64,000 nt of DNA, taken from Pisolithus tinctorius. Taxonomy: Eukaryota > Basidiomycota > Agaricomycetes > Boletales > Pisolithaceae. Below are positions 10,703-23,249 of this stretch, one piece after another; the stretch's first letter is position 1, and each line of letters opens with the position of its first letter. The notes below the pieces were generated by a model. That model was given only the letters and a program-made list of their open reading frames with translations, did not search any database and was not told the origin of the DNA. The stretch covers positions 124,001 through 188,000 of the forward strand of contig JANFAH010000022.1 of assembly GCA_024663395.1 (NCBI GenBank), in the 5' to 3' direction. Position numbers and translations under genes: made by a program.

Positions 10703-12917
10703 CCTTCACATTGCAGCACACAAATTTGTATTTCATAGTGTCTGAACAATAGTGGTGATACTTGTGAAGAGGATTGACTAATGTGATATCATCTTTGATA
10801 GCCACTTGTGGGAGATTGCTAACTCAACAGATTCAACTTTTGATGAAATTTCTTTGATGGTGGAGACAGCATCCCCTTCTAGCTGGTTTCACCACATGGC
10901 AGTCAGTATTTAAGGCAAGAGAAAATGCAGTAGATCCATACTGCTTCACTTATCAATGCAGCAGGTATTGATCCACACCCACTTGTGGCCATCCTTTGAG
11001 GCCTGCTTGCAGCTCTTGATGATCTTTTGGTGGCCATCACAATGCCTGACCTCATCCCTCTTTCACTTCTCCATCTTCATGAGCCTAGTCATCTCTTGGC
11101 AATCAACATTAGCAGCACCCCAGTGATGCAAGAGTAAGAGTATGTCATAATGTGGCTTTGTCATCAAGTCCTTTAAGATCAGATTCAGATTCAGCCTGAA
11201 GTTGGATGTCCATTTCCCAGTCAAGAACAGCATTCACATCCAATAACTCCACCTTCCTAGTGAGTTGATGCAATGGCAAACATGTTAACAACTATAAGCT
11301 ATCATACTCACTGTCAGTGTCCAAGCTGACAGAGAATCCTTCTTCAGGCAGGGAACTCCAAGTATAAGATGAAAAGAAAAGTGATGACTGATGCTGTAGG
11401 GAGAGGTAATGTTAAGTCTGGTTCATTGCCAGTCCAAAGCCAGTCTGGAGTCTGGTTGGGGATCAGAGGGGGTACAAGATACTAGAGGGTTGGACTAATT
11501 GGACTTAGTGACTGAGGAGCAGCACTATTCCCTTGTGTGGGCCATAGTCCAGTTGAGAGACAGAAAACAGGAGAAGACTGGGTTTGACAAAACTAGTTTG
11601 ATTTCAGACTGAGGCTAAACAATTCTTCCTACAGCTTAAATACTGGAGGTAAACTAAGTGTAATGTAGCACCAGAGACTGGTTGCACTGGTACAGTGATG
11701 ATTGGTAAACTGATTGGTAAGTATGATGGTACAAAGAATATTATCAAGCAAAGTGAGAACAAAGGTTTACCAGGAACCAAGGCAGGACTAGTGATGGGCT
11801 GGGTACCATGCTGATCCAGCCTCAACTGAGTGAACAGCTCAACTGGGCACTGCCTTGCAGTGCCTCACAAGCTAACATGCTTCTGGGTCAAAGTGTCAAG
11901 GCTGGGACTGGGAAAGGGGTGGGGATGAGACCAGTTGAGACCAGGGTAGGACCAGTCTAGGGTAGTCTAGGTATGGTTGTGACAGGTAAAGTGTGGAACT
12001 TTGAGGCTGTTTGACAAGTGTTGCAGAAAAGGTACTATATGTCAACTTTCTAGCCAGGCACAATGCACATAAGATATCAGTGCATGGTTGACATCTTCCT
12101 GTACTCTACAAGATGCCAATGTTTGGGCTGATGGTGTACAGTTGCACAGTAGCATAAGCAGGCCACCATGCAGTGGTCTCTTCTCAGTGCACTTCATAGA
12201 GCCACAACACACACTTTGGTCCCCAAGTTGTCACTGAATGGCAAAGCTGAACTTGAGGACTCAATCACAGTCATGGAGTTTTCAACAAGGCAGTGACCTC
12301 ATGAGAGGATACACATACAGTTGGATTGCTCATAATGTATAGTGGCAGGGCTTTGTTACATTTCACCTCTGCTTGGCTTGCTGTATGCCTCATTTTGTTC
12401 CATTGGACTTATGTTTCTTTTTCTGGCTGTCTTCTCTTTGTTCTGATGGCCTCTTACCTCCACCAGTAGCAGTTCTCCCTTGTACCTCACTGTGTACATG
12501 TGTCACCATTGCTCAACCAATGGTGTCTTTACCTAGTTACATGCAAATGCCTCATGGACCATCTTTTTGGAGTATTTAGACTGCTGGCTCAAGTCCTGGA
12601 GCTCCAGACTTGAGCTGCTCAATCATATGCAGTGTTCTTTCAGAACTTCACCCTCAGTGTCCCTAACCAGGACCACTCTTATTGGTGTTGACTAAATCCT
12701 CTGTTGTTTACAGAGGTTACTGCAGCTGTTGCTCAGTAGAAACCTTAGTCTGTGACTGAGCTCAACCTATGCCTCATCTTCAGACTTAGCTTAACAGACT
12801 GCCTCTAGTCTGATACATTAGTACCAACATCCAACTCAAAAAAAAAAAACCCACAGTGTGACCCCCTGTGACTCCAGCCAAATTTGTGTCATGTACATTA
12901 TCATAGTATGAGTACTA
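10703..12917. other. non-coding, CpG-free sequence; no gene recognised
   Basis: No ORF with family resemblance. I found no CG dinucleotide here although the base composition is not extreme. A TGTAGGGAGAGG start at 11395, with left flank ATGC, and a CTTCCTACA end near 11636 could be a decayed solo LTR of about 240 bp, but the right flank (GCTT) does not give a target duplication. A poly-A run lies at about 12839-12849. Confidence 0.4.
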
Positions 12918-13500
12918 CTAGCTACAGGATTGTTGAGTCAAATATGTATCAAGAGAGGTCTGTATTACATGAAGGAATGTTTCCCATTGTATGTGAGCTC
13001 TGAATATCCAGAGCTGTCTGGATAACTTGAGTGATGATGCAACATCCCCAAAGGTTAGACATGCACTCTTGAACTGCTCATAGAGTGTGAGAACACCCTT
13101 GTTAGTAACAGCAGGGCCTGAATCTTCAATGTCAACATCATCACTGTCTGAGCCTACATATGTCAATCATGTCTCTGTTAGCAACTGTCATCTCCTGATG
13201 AACAGATGATGCAATTGCCTTATCAGTGAGCTCACTGGAGTTGAAATTCTCACACTTCTGTTGCTCCTCAGAAGGGTTGAGGATCTCCTTGAGTGATAGC
13301 AGCTTGTCAAATATTCTATTGCATTGATGGAGCATGCTAACAGATGCCATTGGCATATTCTCAGTGTCCAATAACTGAGGAGGCCATTTTACTGTATGGA
13401 TGCAGATTTTGGGGCCTTTTTGATGAGCAGCAGTGTCAGAAAGTTGTTTTATAGCCCTCACAGCTGCAGCAACATCCCCCTCAGCATCCATGACAGCCAT
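12918..13500 (-). pseudogene. unassigned degenerate ORF, cut by LTR copy 1
   Basis: Two overlapping minus-strand reading frames (13506-13141 and 13166-12918) give peptides with MDAEGDVAAAVRAIKQLSD, QCNRIFDKLLSLKEIL and SDSDDVDIEDSGP. I do not recognise a family; an acidic, helix-rich retroelement or transposon product is plausible. The ORF runs into the start of an LTR at 13501, so its 5' end is displaced. The sequence is CpG-free like its surroundings. Confidence 0.3.
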
Positions 13501-15776
13501 TGTCACACACCAGAGGTGTTTGGTGATGTGGACATGGATATTGCTGATGAATGGAGATGAAAGACTAGATCCCTAACGTATAAGAAGACAGCCAGGAATG
13601 TCAGCAGTCATCCTTCATGCAAGAATGAGTTGTCAGTGCCAAAGAAAAGAGAAGGAAGTGAGTTAAGCACCCATAAAAGTTCTTAGTGCCTGTGTATGGC
13701 ATTCCAGCTTTTGATGTATCTCCCTCATTTCTGCAGATACTGACACCATTCCCACACTCACTTATAGTGCTCAGCCATGTGATCCTACCTTCTAAAATTG
13801 GGAAAGATCCTCACACTCCACACATTTCTACGGCACTCCTTCCAACAGATGCTCATTTTGTTAATTCTTCTGATACAGTGACTCCAAAAACCCTTTCAAT
13901 GTTTGCTCTAAATGGAGTGTGTGAAGTGTAGCACAAAAAGGGGTGGGTATTTTGCTTTGCATCTCTAGGACCAAATTTAGTACTTGCTCTTGGCTACAGA
14001 ATGGTACCTTTATCATGTGATTTGGCTGACAGACAGTGGAGATATCATTGATTTAAAACTGCATTACCATTGAAAGAGTTTTTTCACTTTTGAATTGAAA
14101 AGGGTATTTGGAGAACCAGAAGCTGAGATCTCAGGAGGGATGGGAAAATATGATTACATAATAAACCACATGATCTTCCAGATGATTTGTCAGCATGTAA
14201 ACAATGACAAACATCAAATTTGTACCATTAAACCTCCCTCTTTTACTACAACTCATGAAATCATCTCTCTGGCTCACATGGTCATTTTCTCAGGGAAATA
14301 TTATCAAATACTGGTGCTCACTGCTGTACCATCAGTATAACATGCCATCAGGACCATCAGTCCCTTAAAAAGCCTGCTGCCAGTCAATTCCTGCACTGTT
14401 TCCCCACCCATCCCTGATGTATTCTGGGACTAATCAATGCTTGGAAGGCTGAAAATGTTATGGGGGTCAATCTGGCAGTTCAGAACATGATGGACAAACC
14501 AATCCCCTCTTAACCAATGCATTTCTGGCCAAGGGACACTGGTATGGAGGTTAGGGCAGGACAAAATCCTCTTTACCCTTGGGTGTCTTCAGAAGGATAT
14601 GCTACTGAGCAGCTATGGAGCAGAATCCTGTGCTTCCAGCTGGCCCTGATTTTTGCCTTTGGTCACATGTGACTGAATAACCCTTCCCCAGTCAATCAAA
14701 GTTCAGATTAGAGCAAGATCTAGTGGACCCTCTTAGGGTGCTTGGAGCACAAGGAGGTTTTGTCTTGCCCTAATCTCCATACCAGTGTCCCTTGGCCAGA
14801 AATGCATTGGTTAAGAGGGGATTGGTTTGTCCATCATGTTCTGAACTGCCAGATTGACCCCCATAACATTTTCAGCCTTCCAAGCATTGATTAGTCCCAG
14901 AATACATCAGGGATGGGTGGGGAAACAGTGCAGGAATTGACTGGCAGCAGGCTTTTTAAGGGACTGATGGTCCTGATGGCATGTTATACTGATGGTACAG
15001 CAGTGAGCACCAGTATTTGATAATATTTCCCTGAGAAAATGACCATGTGAGCCAGAGAGATGATTTCATGAGTTGTAGTAAAAGAGGGAGGTTTAATGGT
15101 ACAAATTTGATGTTTGTCATTGTTTACATGCTGACAAATCATCTGGAAGATCATGTGGTTTATTATGTAATCATATTTTCCCATCCCTCCTGAGATCTCA
15201 GCTTCTGGTTCTCCAAATACCCTTTTCAATTCAAAAGTGAAAAAACTCTTTCAATGGTAATGCAGTTTTAAATCAATGATATCTCCACTGTCTGTCAGCC
15301 AAATCACATGATAAAGGTACCATTCTGTAGCCAAGAGCAAGTACTAAATTTGGTCCTAGAGATGCAAAGCAAAATACCCACCCCTTTTTGTGCTACACTT
15401 CACACACTCCATTTAGAGCAAACATTGAAAGGGTTTTTGGAGTCACTGTATGGCCACCTCCACATCAATCATTTCACTTGTCCCCTTTTCTAGGGACCAT
15501 GGCTACATATATTTACCAGGAGTTCCTACCAGCTTCCATCCTGAAGCATCCTGGTACATCCCATCCTTGTCTGCCCCCTCTCAGCCCATCCAGCTTGAAC
15601 AGTGCATTCTGTTTGTCAGTATGACCTCCAGGAGGATGTTCTTTGGTTGCCTCAGGTCTGTCATTTGGTTAGAAAGGTCTTATGTAGTTGTTTCAGTCTT
15701 TCCAGTCCAAGAAGCATATGGATCCTTCCTCCTTCCTCCCAGCTCCCTGCAACATCCTTGTACTGGTCTTGTCCAT
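13501..15776 (+). mobile_element. 1.84-kb LTR family, copy 1 (5' part, interrupted twice)
   Basis: Starts TGTCACACACC, as do copies at 20432 and 29939. Homology to copy 3 runs 13501-13875, resumes at 15451 after the palindromic element, and stops at 15776 where a Ty3-type LTR begins. The left flank is CCAT. The 3' half is missing here. Confidence 0.8.
13876..15448. mobile_element. palindromic Tc1/mariner-like foldback element
   Basis: A 1573-bp element made of two nearly identical inverted arms of about 700 bp (13876-14572 and 14745-15448) around a spacer of about 170 bp. The ends are CAGTGACTCC...GGAGTCACTG, flanked by TA duplications (13874-13875, 15449-15450). Copy 3 of the host LTR has the unoccupied site gaTAtgg at 20813-20819, which proves insertion. 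TA target and CAGTG ends fit Tc1/mariner. I could not identify transposase sequence in the arms; the 81-residue ORF appears twice only because of the inversion. Confidence 0.9.
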
Positions 15777-16450
15777 TGTAAGGAATCCACATTCCTTGAA
15801 TGTGCAAGCCCCTATCATCAACTGTTCCATGACTATCAATATGTCCCCAGACCACTCACATCCACCACTGTTTGCATGCTGTCTTCCTGCCTACCTTGCT
15901 ACCTTCCCACACCCTTGCTCCCTCTTGCACAATGCTATACCTGCAGCTGCTGTGCTCCAGTCTCATCCTTTCTTTGGACTCTTTTCTTTTTGCCACAGTC
16001 ACTTTCCCTTTATGCTAGTAGTATACCCTTGGCCCCTGTTTGGCCTATCTTGTGTGTACATGCTGTTGCATGGTTTTCCCTTACTTGTACTCTGTCTTAC
16101 TTAGGTTCCAGGTTTGCCTGGACTATAAAATCCTGTACTTAGGTACAAAATGATACCTTTTGGCACTTGGAAGGTCACTACAAGTTTCTTTTCCACTTTG
16201 TCTACACTGCACATCTCACATACTGCTGCACACAAACTATGCATACTGCTTGCACCACTCACATTGCAGTACTACACTGCAGACCATGCCACACATGTCA
16301 CGAATTGCTACTGCTACAAAGCACTGAGTCCTGCCTTCTAGTTTTGACAGTGCAGAATCCCTTGGGATGAGCAATTCATTCCCTTCATTTTATTGTTGTT
16401 TCCTAAAGCCATCTAGCTCATATTATACAGCTACTTGGACTTTTCCTACA
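15777..16450 (+). mobile_element. 5' LTR of a Ty3-type element (TGTAAGG...CCTACA)
   Basis: 674 bp from TGTAAGGAATCC to TTTTCCTACA, directly followed by a primer-binding site at 16453 and by gag. A TATAAAA box at 16124-16130 is followed about 330 bp later by the LTR end, fitting U3-R-U5 order. It was inserted in LTR copy 1; the left flank is CCAT. No 3' LTR of this element is seen in the window. Confidence 0.75.
16124..16130 (+). promoter_or_regulatory. TATA box of the 15777-16450 LTR
   Basis: TATAAAA in the context ggactataaaatcc, about 350 bp into the LTR, upstream of gag on the same strand. Confidence 0.5.
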
Positions 16451-16452
16451 AC

Positions 16453-16465
16453 TGGAGCCCACCAC
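16453..16465 (+). other. primer-binding site (tRNA 3' end complement)
   Basis: TGGAGCCCACCAC starts two bases after the LTR end. It begins with TGG, the complement of a tRNA CCA end. The identical 13-mer follows LTR copy 3 at 22245-22257, so two different LTR families appear to use the same primer tRNA, whose 3' end would be GTGGTGGGCTCCA. Confidence 0.65.
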
Positions 16466-16604
16466 AAGGGATTCTGCTGTCACTTCCAGAAGGTCACTCA
16501 GGTGCACCACTGAATGCACCAAACTAGAAAATTTATGCCTGCACTTTTGTAACTTCAACCTGTCAGAAGACTCTGACCTCTTCTGCCCTGTTTCACCCAT
16601 TACA

Positions 16605-18784
16605 CTGGATCACATGCAATTACCCACTGACATTCCATGGGTACTACCTGTGATCACTCCTCCTGATATATCAGCAGATCAGATATCCATCATGTTGGAT
16701 CACCTAGATCTCACTGCCCCTGATTTTCCCAGTGGCTTTATCCACTTGACTCCCCAAAGACCTGAAATGCTGCCATCACCTTTAACACCCATCACATCAT
16801 CTGATTCATCATCACTGATGCCCTCTTTTTCCCATCTCTTTGATGCCTCCAAATCTATGCCCAGAATCTCAGTTCCATCCACCACACTGCTGTGACCACT
16901 CACTCAGTTGCAGACCAACCATCAGCCAATTAGTAACCCACCAACACTTCCACCAGTCCACCTGTGCACTATACCACCTGCTCTGCATCTGCATCTGCAA
17001 CCAATACCCACTCCTCCTGTTACCAATCCAGCACTGCCACCACAGGTTAACCCACCAATGGCTAATCCTCAGTTTCAGATGCCACTCTGTGGTACACAGA
17101 ATTCACCTAAATTTAGTGGAGATTCACCTGCACGGCTCCCATGATACCTCAAAGACATCAACTTCTGCAGTACTCTCACTGCTCTTGATGACCATGGCAA
17201 GATCAGAGCTGCAATCCACTATGCTGACCTTGAAGAAGCTGAGGTCTGGCAAACACTTCCAGAAGCTGCACCCATGGCTGATGACTGGGATGCCTTCATA
17301 GTCGCTGTTAAGGGTTTGTACCCTGGCTGTGAAGGTGACAACTGCTACTGTTGCACAGACTTGCAGTACCTCATTGAAGAATACCAGTCCAAGCCTATGT
17401 GAAACCAGGACAGCCTCAGAGAATACCAGCAGAAATTTGCTAAGATTTCCACTCTCCTCATTAAAACTAAAAAGCTCACAGAGATGGAATGGGATTCCAT
17501 GTTCCTGAATGGCTTCCCAAGGGCCATCGCAGATTGTATTTGTCACTGACTCTCCATAGTCCACACCAACCTCCACCCAGATGACCCATACCCACTTGCA
17601 GAAGTCATCAAAGCTGCCAAGTTCCTCCTGATGGGATCTGCCCTATGTAGTGTGGTACTGACAATGGCTACTGTGGCCTCACCAGCTGCACCTCCCTTGC
17701 CACTTACATGCTGCAAGTGCCACCTGCTGGCACTGTCATTAAACAAGAATACAACTTCTGGACACAGCACCTGCCACAGCAACACAGACCTGGCTGTGGT
17801 TTCTGTGCAGACCCCAACCACTGGACAAGGATGTGCATGCTCATTGAAGTTTATATCCATGCCAGTAAGATCATGAGGGGTACAGACAACCATCTCTATC
17901 TTGCAGACAGAAGCTGAATCCCATGCTTCCCTGAATGTAACTTGTTGAGAGAGGCCATTGACTGCATCATGGCTGACAGAGACCAGGCCAGTGCATGAGA
18001 TGCAACTCCTGCTGCTCTGCACAACACAGCCACACAAGGCACCACTAATCTTTTCTGCATTACTCACCCAGAAGTTGATGTGCAATTGGAGGTTCAGACT
18101 TCCACCTTTTTAAACACCATCCAAGATGTCAACAAATCTATCACAGAAGCATATGTTGCTCAAGCTTGGGGTACCTACCAAGTGGATAAAGGTAACAAGG
18201 GAGCAGTCATTTCCTGCAGAAAGAAGGTGTGCTTTGATGGGGTTGAAATTACAGCATGACCCATGGCACATCCTGCCAACCCTCCACAAGTCAATCTTCA
18301 CACAGCCACTGTTGAAGAGGAAATCATTTCCCATGGTGTTCAAAGTTCATGTGCCACTCACCAGGCATCTGAGCCCTCTGCACCTGTGCCAACATCCACT
18401 GCTGTGAAACCATATGTTCCTCTGACTAATACCACTCCAGCAGCTGCATGCAAGGATCCCACACCCATGGCAGTTGTCCCATCACAAACACCATGCCCAG
18501 CAGCTCGCAATCAGAACCAGTACTGTTACTCATTCCTGCTCAAAGATGAAGCCACACCCAAACATATTGTGGAGTGTGTACTCAAAACCAGCATTGCCTT
18601 GCCCATCAAAGAATTGTTTGCAGTAGCCCCTGAGTTTTGCAAACAGTTCAGGGACATCACCATGGCAAAATGCATCACCATCAATGCAATTGAGGTAGTT
18701 TGTAGTGACAATGACAAGGGAGTACAAGTAAATGAACTGACTGGTCATGACCCCCAACAAACTGCATGTGAATATGGAGACTGC
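16605..18784 (+). pseudogene. gag: Ty3-type gag and protease-region remnant
   Basis: Capsid polyprotein of the element whose LTR is at 15777-16450. Starting near the ATG at 16614, stop-containing frames read a Pro-rich N-terminus, then a capsid core (YLKDINFCSTLTALDDHGKI; WDSMFLNGFPRAI, about 17145-17530). A CCHC zinc knuckle follows at about 17790-17836 (CGFC-ADPN-HWTRM-C, spacing C-x2-C-x4-H-x4-C). Downstream, 18263-18780 is open and contains a segment seen next to retropepsin in basidiomycete Ty3 elements (KTSIALPIKELFAVAPEFCKQF). Several in-frame stops are TGA, so it is non-functional. The remnant ends abruptly at 18784, where LTR copy 2 is inserted; RT and integrase are absent. Confidence 0.75.
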
Positions 18785-20431
18785 TGTGAGTCAAAGTGTG
18801 GAAAGCTGGTGTGAACCAAACAAAACCAACACCAAAGACAACAAAGAGCAAGTAGTGGTTTACCTCTGCAGAACCTGGAAGGCAGAAGGAGTCTAATGTG
18901 GGGGGAACTTCAAGTGGAGGGTGCTCCTTGCACAAGTTGACAATGAGTTATGCAGGAACAAACACATGAGTGATGACTGGACAGGGGATGCTGAACAGAG
19001 TGAAGGTGTTCAGCTGGAAGTACTCTGGAGTGATGATCTTCAATAGGACATGCTCCTGGTGCAAGTTGATGACAAGTTATGCAGGAGTGGAGGGATGACT
19101 AAGCAAGACTGCTGACTAAGAGTGGAGAAAGCTTCAGATGATGGATGGTGGCAGATAGACCCTTCTGAATGAGCCTCAACTACCAAGTATATGAGTGATG
19201 ACAGAGAGACTCCTTCATTGAGCCTCAACTGTCAATAATGAGTTATACACTGAAATGAGAGCTGAACTGACTGACTGGATTGCTTTTTCACTTGGGGTGT
19301 AGCTAAGTACATGGGGGTTTATATACTGTGGGGGGAGTGCAGCTTGTGACAAACAAGGCACAAACACTTGGTAAGTAATGAGTAAGGACTGAGTAATCAT
19401 GATGAGTAAGCAAGAAATGAAAAGTAAGCAAGCAAAGAAGATTGGTAAGTACTGGCAATGAATGAGTCAAGGACAGTCAAAATATCACAAAATGAGTCAA
19501 ATGGAGTCAGAAACTGAGTAAGTGCACTGGTATCACATTAGGGGGTGGTGATGCAAGTCAGATCTTGGTGGAGACATCTCTAGACCAACAGATTGGATGA
19601 CAGATGGACAGTGTTTCCAGATAGGGAAGTATTAATTCCAGAATTGAAGGGCATGAGTCAGGCATCCAAGGGGCTAGGGCATTGGGGGTCTGTGGGGCAA
19701 TGGGAGCATAAGCAATCAAATCTCCCACCCTTTCATCCTCTCAGCAAAGTTAACAAAAACCTCATGAATGGGGCTCTGATGGAGGAGGAGGAGAAGGGGG
19801 GATGTCTTCTGCTGGATCTTGCAGTAAGAAGGCAAGATGCATGTCATACTCATCATGAATGTGATCAGGGAGGCTGGAGAACAATGGACTATGCTGCAGC
19901 TGTCACAATGTGGGAAGAATGATGGACAAGACTGGAATAAAGACAGTGCAGGGAGCAGGGAGGAATGATCCATATGCTTCATCAACCAGGGAGACTGAAA
20001 TGACCACATAAAACCTTTCTAACTGAGTGACAGACCTGAGGTGACCAAAGAACATCCTTCTGGAAGTCATACTGACAAGGAGAACATGCTGACTGAGCTG
20101 CATGGGATGAGATGGGGCTGACAATGATGGGATGAACCAGGGGGCTTCAGGACAGAAGCTGGTGGGAACACCTGGCAGATATATGTAGCCACTGTCTCTA
20201 GCAAATGAGACAGGCAAGATGATCAATGAAGAGGTGGCCATTATTGATGGACTTAGCAAAATGAGCATCTGATGGATGGAGTGCTGTAGAAATGTGTAGG
20301 GTGCAAGGATCCTCTCCAAATTTGGAAGGCAGAATCACATGGCTGAGCACTTTAAGTGAGTGTGAGAATGGAGTCAATATCTTTGGAAATGGTGGAGATA
20401 TGATGAAAACTGGAATGCCATACATGGGTGC
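18785..20431 (-). mobile_element. 1.84-kb LTR family, copy 2 (minus strand, truncated)
   Basis: Begins (3' end of the LTR in minus orientation) TGTGAGTCAAAG at 18785 with left flank CTGC. It contains the minus-strand TATA box (tttatata, 19318-19325) and ends at 20431, where copy 3 starts head-on. The outermost 200 bp (TGTCACACACC end) are missing, as expected if copy 3's element inserted into copy 2. Confidence 0.8.
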
Positions 20432-22242
20432 TGTCACACACCAAAGGTGTTTGGTGAGGTGGACATGGATGCAGCTGATAAATAGAGATGAAGACCATAG
20501 CCCTCATGCGAAGAAGGACAGCCAGAAATGTCAGCAGTCATCCCTCACATAAGAACAAGTCATCAATGCCAAAGAAAAAGGAAGGAAGCAAGTTAAGCAC
20601 TGATGAAAATTCTTAAGTGCCTGTGTATGGCATTCCAGTTTTCAATGTATCTCCACCAATTCTGCAGATACTGACACCATTCCCACACTCGCTTGTAGTG
20701 CTCAGCCACATGATCCTACCTTCCAAAATTGGAAAGGATTTGTGCACTCCACATGTTTCTACAGCACTCCCTCCAAAAGATGCTCATTTCACTAATTCTT
20801 CTGATATGGCCACCTCCACATCAATCATTTTGTTTGTCCCCTTTGCTAGGGACCATGGCTATGTATATCTACCAGGAGTTCCTACCAGCTTCCATCCTAA
20901 AGCATCCTGGTACATCCCATCCTCATCCACCCCCTCTCAGCCCATCCAGCTTGGACAGCATGTTCTGTTTGTCAGTATGACCTCTAGGAGGATGTTCTTT
21001 GGTTGCCTCAGGTCTGTCATTTGCTTGGAAAGGTCTTATGTGGTCATTTCAGTCTCTCCAGTCCAAGAAGCATATGGATCCTTCCTCCCTGCTCCCTGCA
21101 ACATCTTCATACTGATCTTGTCCATTATTCTTCCAAAATCATGACAGCTACAGTATAATCTACTGTTCTCCACTCTCCCTGATCACATCCATGATGAGTA
21201 TGATGCACATCTTGCCTCCTTATTGCAAGATACAGCAGAAGATGCTCCCTCTGCATCCTCTCCTCCAACAGAGCCTCATTCATGAAGTTTTTACTTGCTT
21301 CACTGAGAGGACAGTTAGGGGGGGAAAGTTGTGATCCCTTATGCTCCTGTCACCCCACAGACCCCCAAAGCTTGACCCCTGTTGACATCTGACTCACCCT
21401 GTCTGCTTTTGGATGTACTATATCAGCATCAGATCAGTGCTGCCTCTGTCATCCCACTTTGGCCCAGAGGTGATCTCTTTGAGATGTGACATGCACAGCC
21501 TCCCCCTAATGTGATTCCAGTGTGCTTTCCCAGTTTCTGACATTACTTGACTCATACTTTGACATTCTGACTGTCTTTGACTCACCTATTGCCAATACTT
21601 ACCAATCTTTTGACTTTGCTTACTGATTCTTTGCTTTTTGGCTTACTTATCCTTACCAATGCTCACCAATGCTTTCTAAGACAATTACCCACTGCTTACA
21701 TTCCTTACTCATCAATTACCAACCACTTACCAAGTGTTTGCACCTTGTTTTCCATAGGCAATGCCCCTGTACTGTATATAAATCACTGTACTTAGATAGC
21801 TGAATAAGAAGAAGATGTCAGAGAGCCTCTCTTGCTCACAATTTATCATCTCTCAGTAATTCATTCAGCAGCTTTGATAGTTGAGACTTCATTAAGGGTC
21901 TAACTATTGTCTACTTTGCTTATCATTGTCTATCATCAATATACTTTGCTCCAAGCCCTCCCTGAGCTTGGTGCAGCTTAGGACATCAAATTAAGTCATC
22001 ATCCATCCTTCTGTAGGCTGACAGCACTCTACCCTATCACTTTCTATCACATTCTTGCTCCCTCTTCATCAGGAGCACCCCCAACCCTCAGCACTTGTCT
22101 TTGAGTGTTGTAGCTCACAAAAACCCACCCAAATCAAAGGTTCTACCATCTGGGTACTGCATAGGCACACCACCACTTGCTCTTATTGTCTTTTGTGTTG
22201 GTTTTGGTTGGTTTCCACCACTGAACCACACTTTGACTCACA
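20432..22242 (+). mobile_element. 1.84-kb LTR family, copy 3, 5' LTR of an element
   Basis: TGTCACACACC (20432) to TTTGACTCACA (22242), 1811 bp, followed by a primer-binding site at 22245, so this copy is a true 5' LTR and not solo. TATATAAA is at 21775-21782. The left flank is GTGC, which in other family copies corresponds to a GCGC-like or GCAC sequence. The paralogous empty site for the 13876-15448 palindrome lies at 20815-20816. Confidence 0.85.
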
Positions 22243-22244
22243 TC

Positions 22245-22257
22245 TGGAGCCCACCAC
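22245..22257 (+). other. primer-binding site after LTR copy 3
   Basis: TGGAGCCCACCAC, identical to 16453-16465, two bases after the LTR end. Another LTR element is inserted immediately after it at 22258. Confidence 0.7.
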
Positions 22258-23249
22258 TGTGGGACACAACTTCTGGGAAGTGTGTGACTAGAGGAAGGGT
22301 AAAGGGAGAATTCCCTAGGATTGTCCTGAGGGGTGCTGTGTGGAAGGAGAAGTTGAGAAAGGAACTAGACAGTAGTGGGGGAATTTGAGCAAGAGCCACA
22401 GAATTTAATTCCAGACAGATGTAGATGCATGAGGAACAGTGAGATGGTATACAAAATTCCAAGAGGCCACTATGTGCCAAGAAGAGTGAATTTGAAGCAA
22501 AAGGGATATGGGATAAGGTGTGCAGGACTGGAGGACACAGGAGACACAAAGACCACTGGGGACACTGAGGACACTGTAGACTCTATATACACACTTAGAC
22601 TCTAGAAACTCTTGAACTCACAGAACACACACAGATAGTGACTCCAAAGGTGGGTATATTTCCGACATCATGGCAGATTTATATAGTACAGGGAAAGTAG
22701 GTACAAGTTGGAGTAAGGTGGGGTGGAAAAACTAAAAGACCAGAAAATAAAGGAAAGGATGTCAGACATCAGCAAAATACAGATGCATGTGAAATAGTCT
22801 GGTGGGTAGTAGACAAGAGTAAGAACAGGACAACAGTAAGGGGTATCTTCCAACAGAATGAGAGTATGCACACAAGTGGGAGGTGGAGCTGAGTGGCACA
22901 GGAGGGCAGAGTGTAGCATACTGGCATGAAGTCCAGCTTGTGGAATTTAGGGTGACAGGGGAAACTGGAGTTTTTTAGAAGTAAGTGGCATGGATGACTG
23001 GTGATGTGGCTGAGTGGTGGCATGGCTACTGAATTCTGGATGACCCTGTGCAAATGCAGAATTTCTGGATCAGCATTTTGATGACTGAGTGACATGCTGA
23101 AGGTCAGTAGAAACTCCGAAGGTGACAGGGGTTGGGAGGAAACACGAGGACATGAGCAGGAAAAATTCCAAAACAGGTTTGTTGTAGAGGCCTGTGGAAT
23201 TTAGTGACAGATTCCTGTTCCAGCCTCAGGGAGTATATGGCTCCCTACA
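22258..23249 (+). mobile_element. solo LTR-like element (TGTGGGAC...CTCCCTACA family)
   Basis: 992 bp from TGTGGGACACAACTTC to GGCTCCCTACA, homologous along its length to 50885-51871. No protein resemblance. The left flank is CCAC and the right flank CCTC, so a clean duplication is not seen here, unlike the second copy (CTGT on both sides). Confidence 0.75.

Noticed and set aside
14095..15229. Two identical 81-residue ORFs on opposite strands
   Set aside because: Consequence of the palindrome; no transposase or other motif recognised, so not called as genes.
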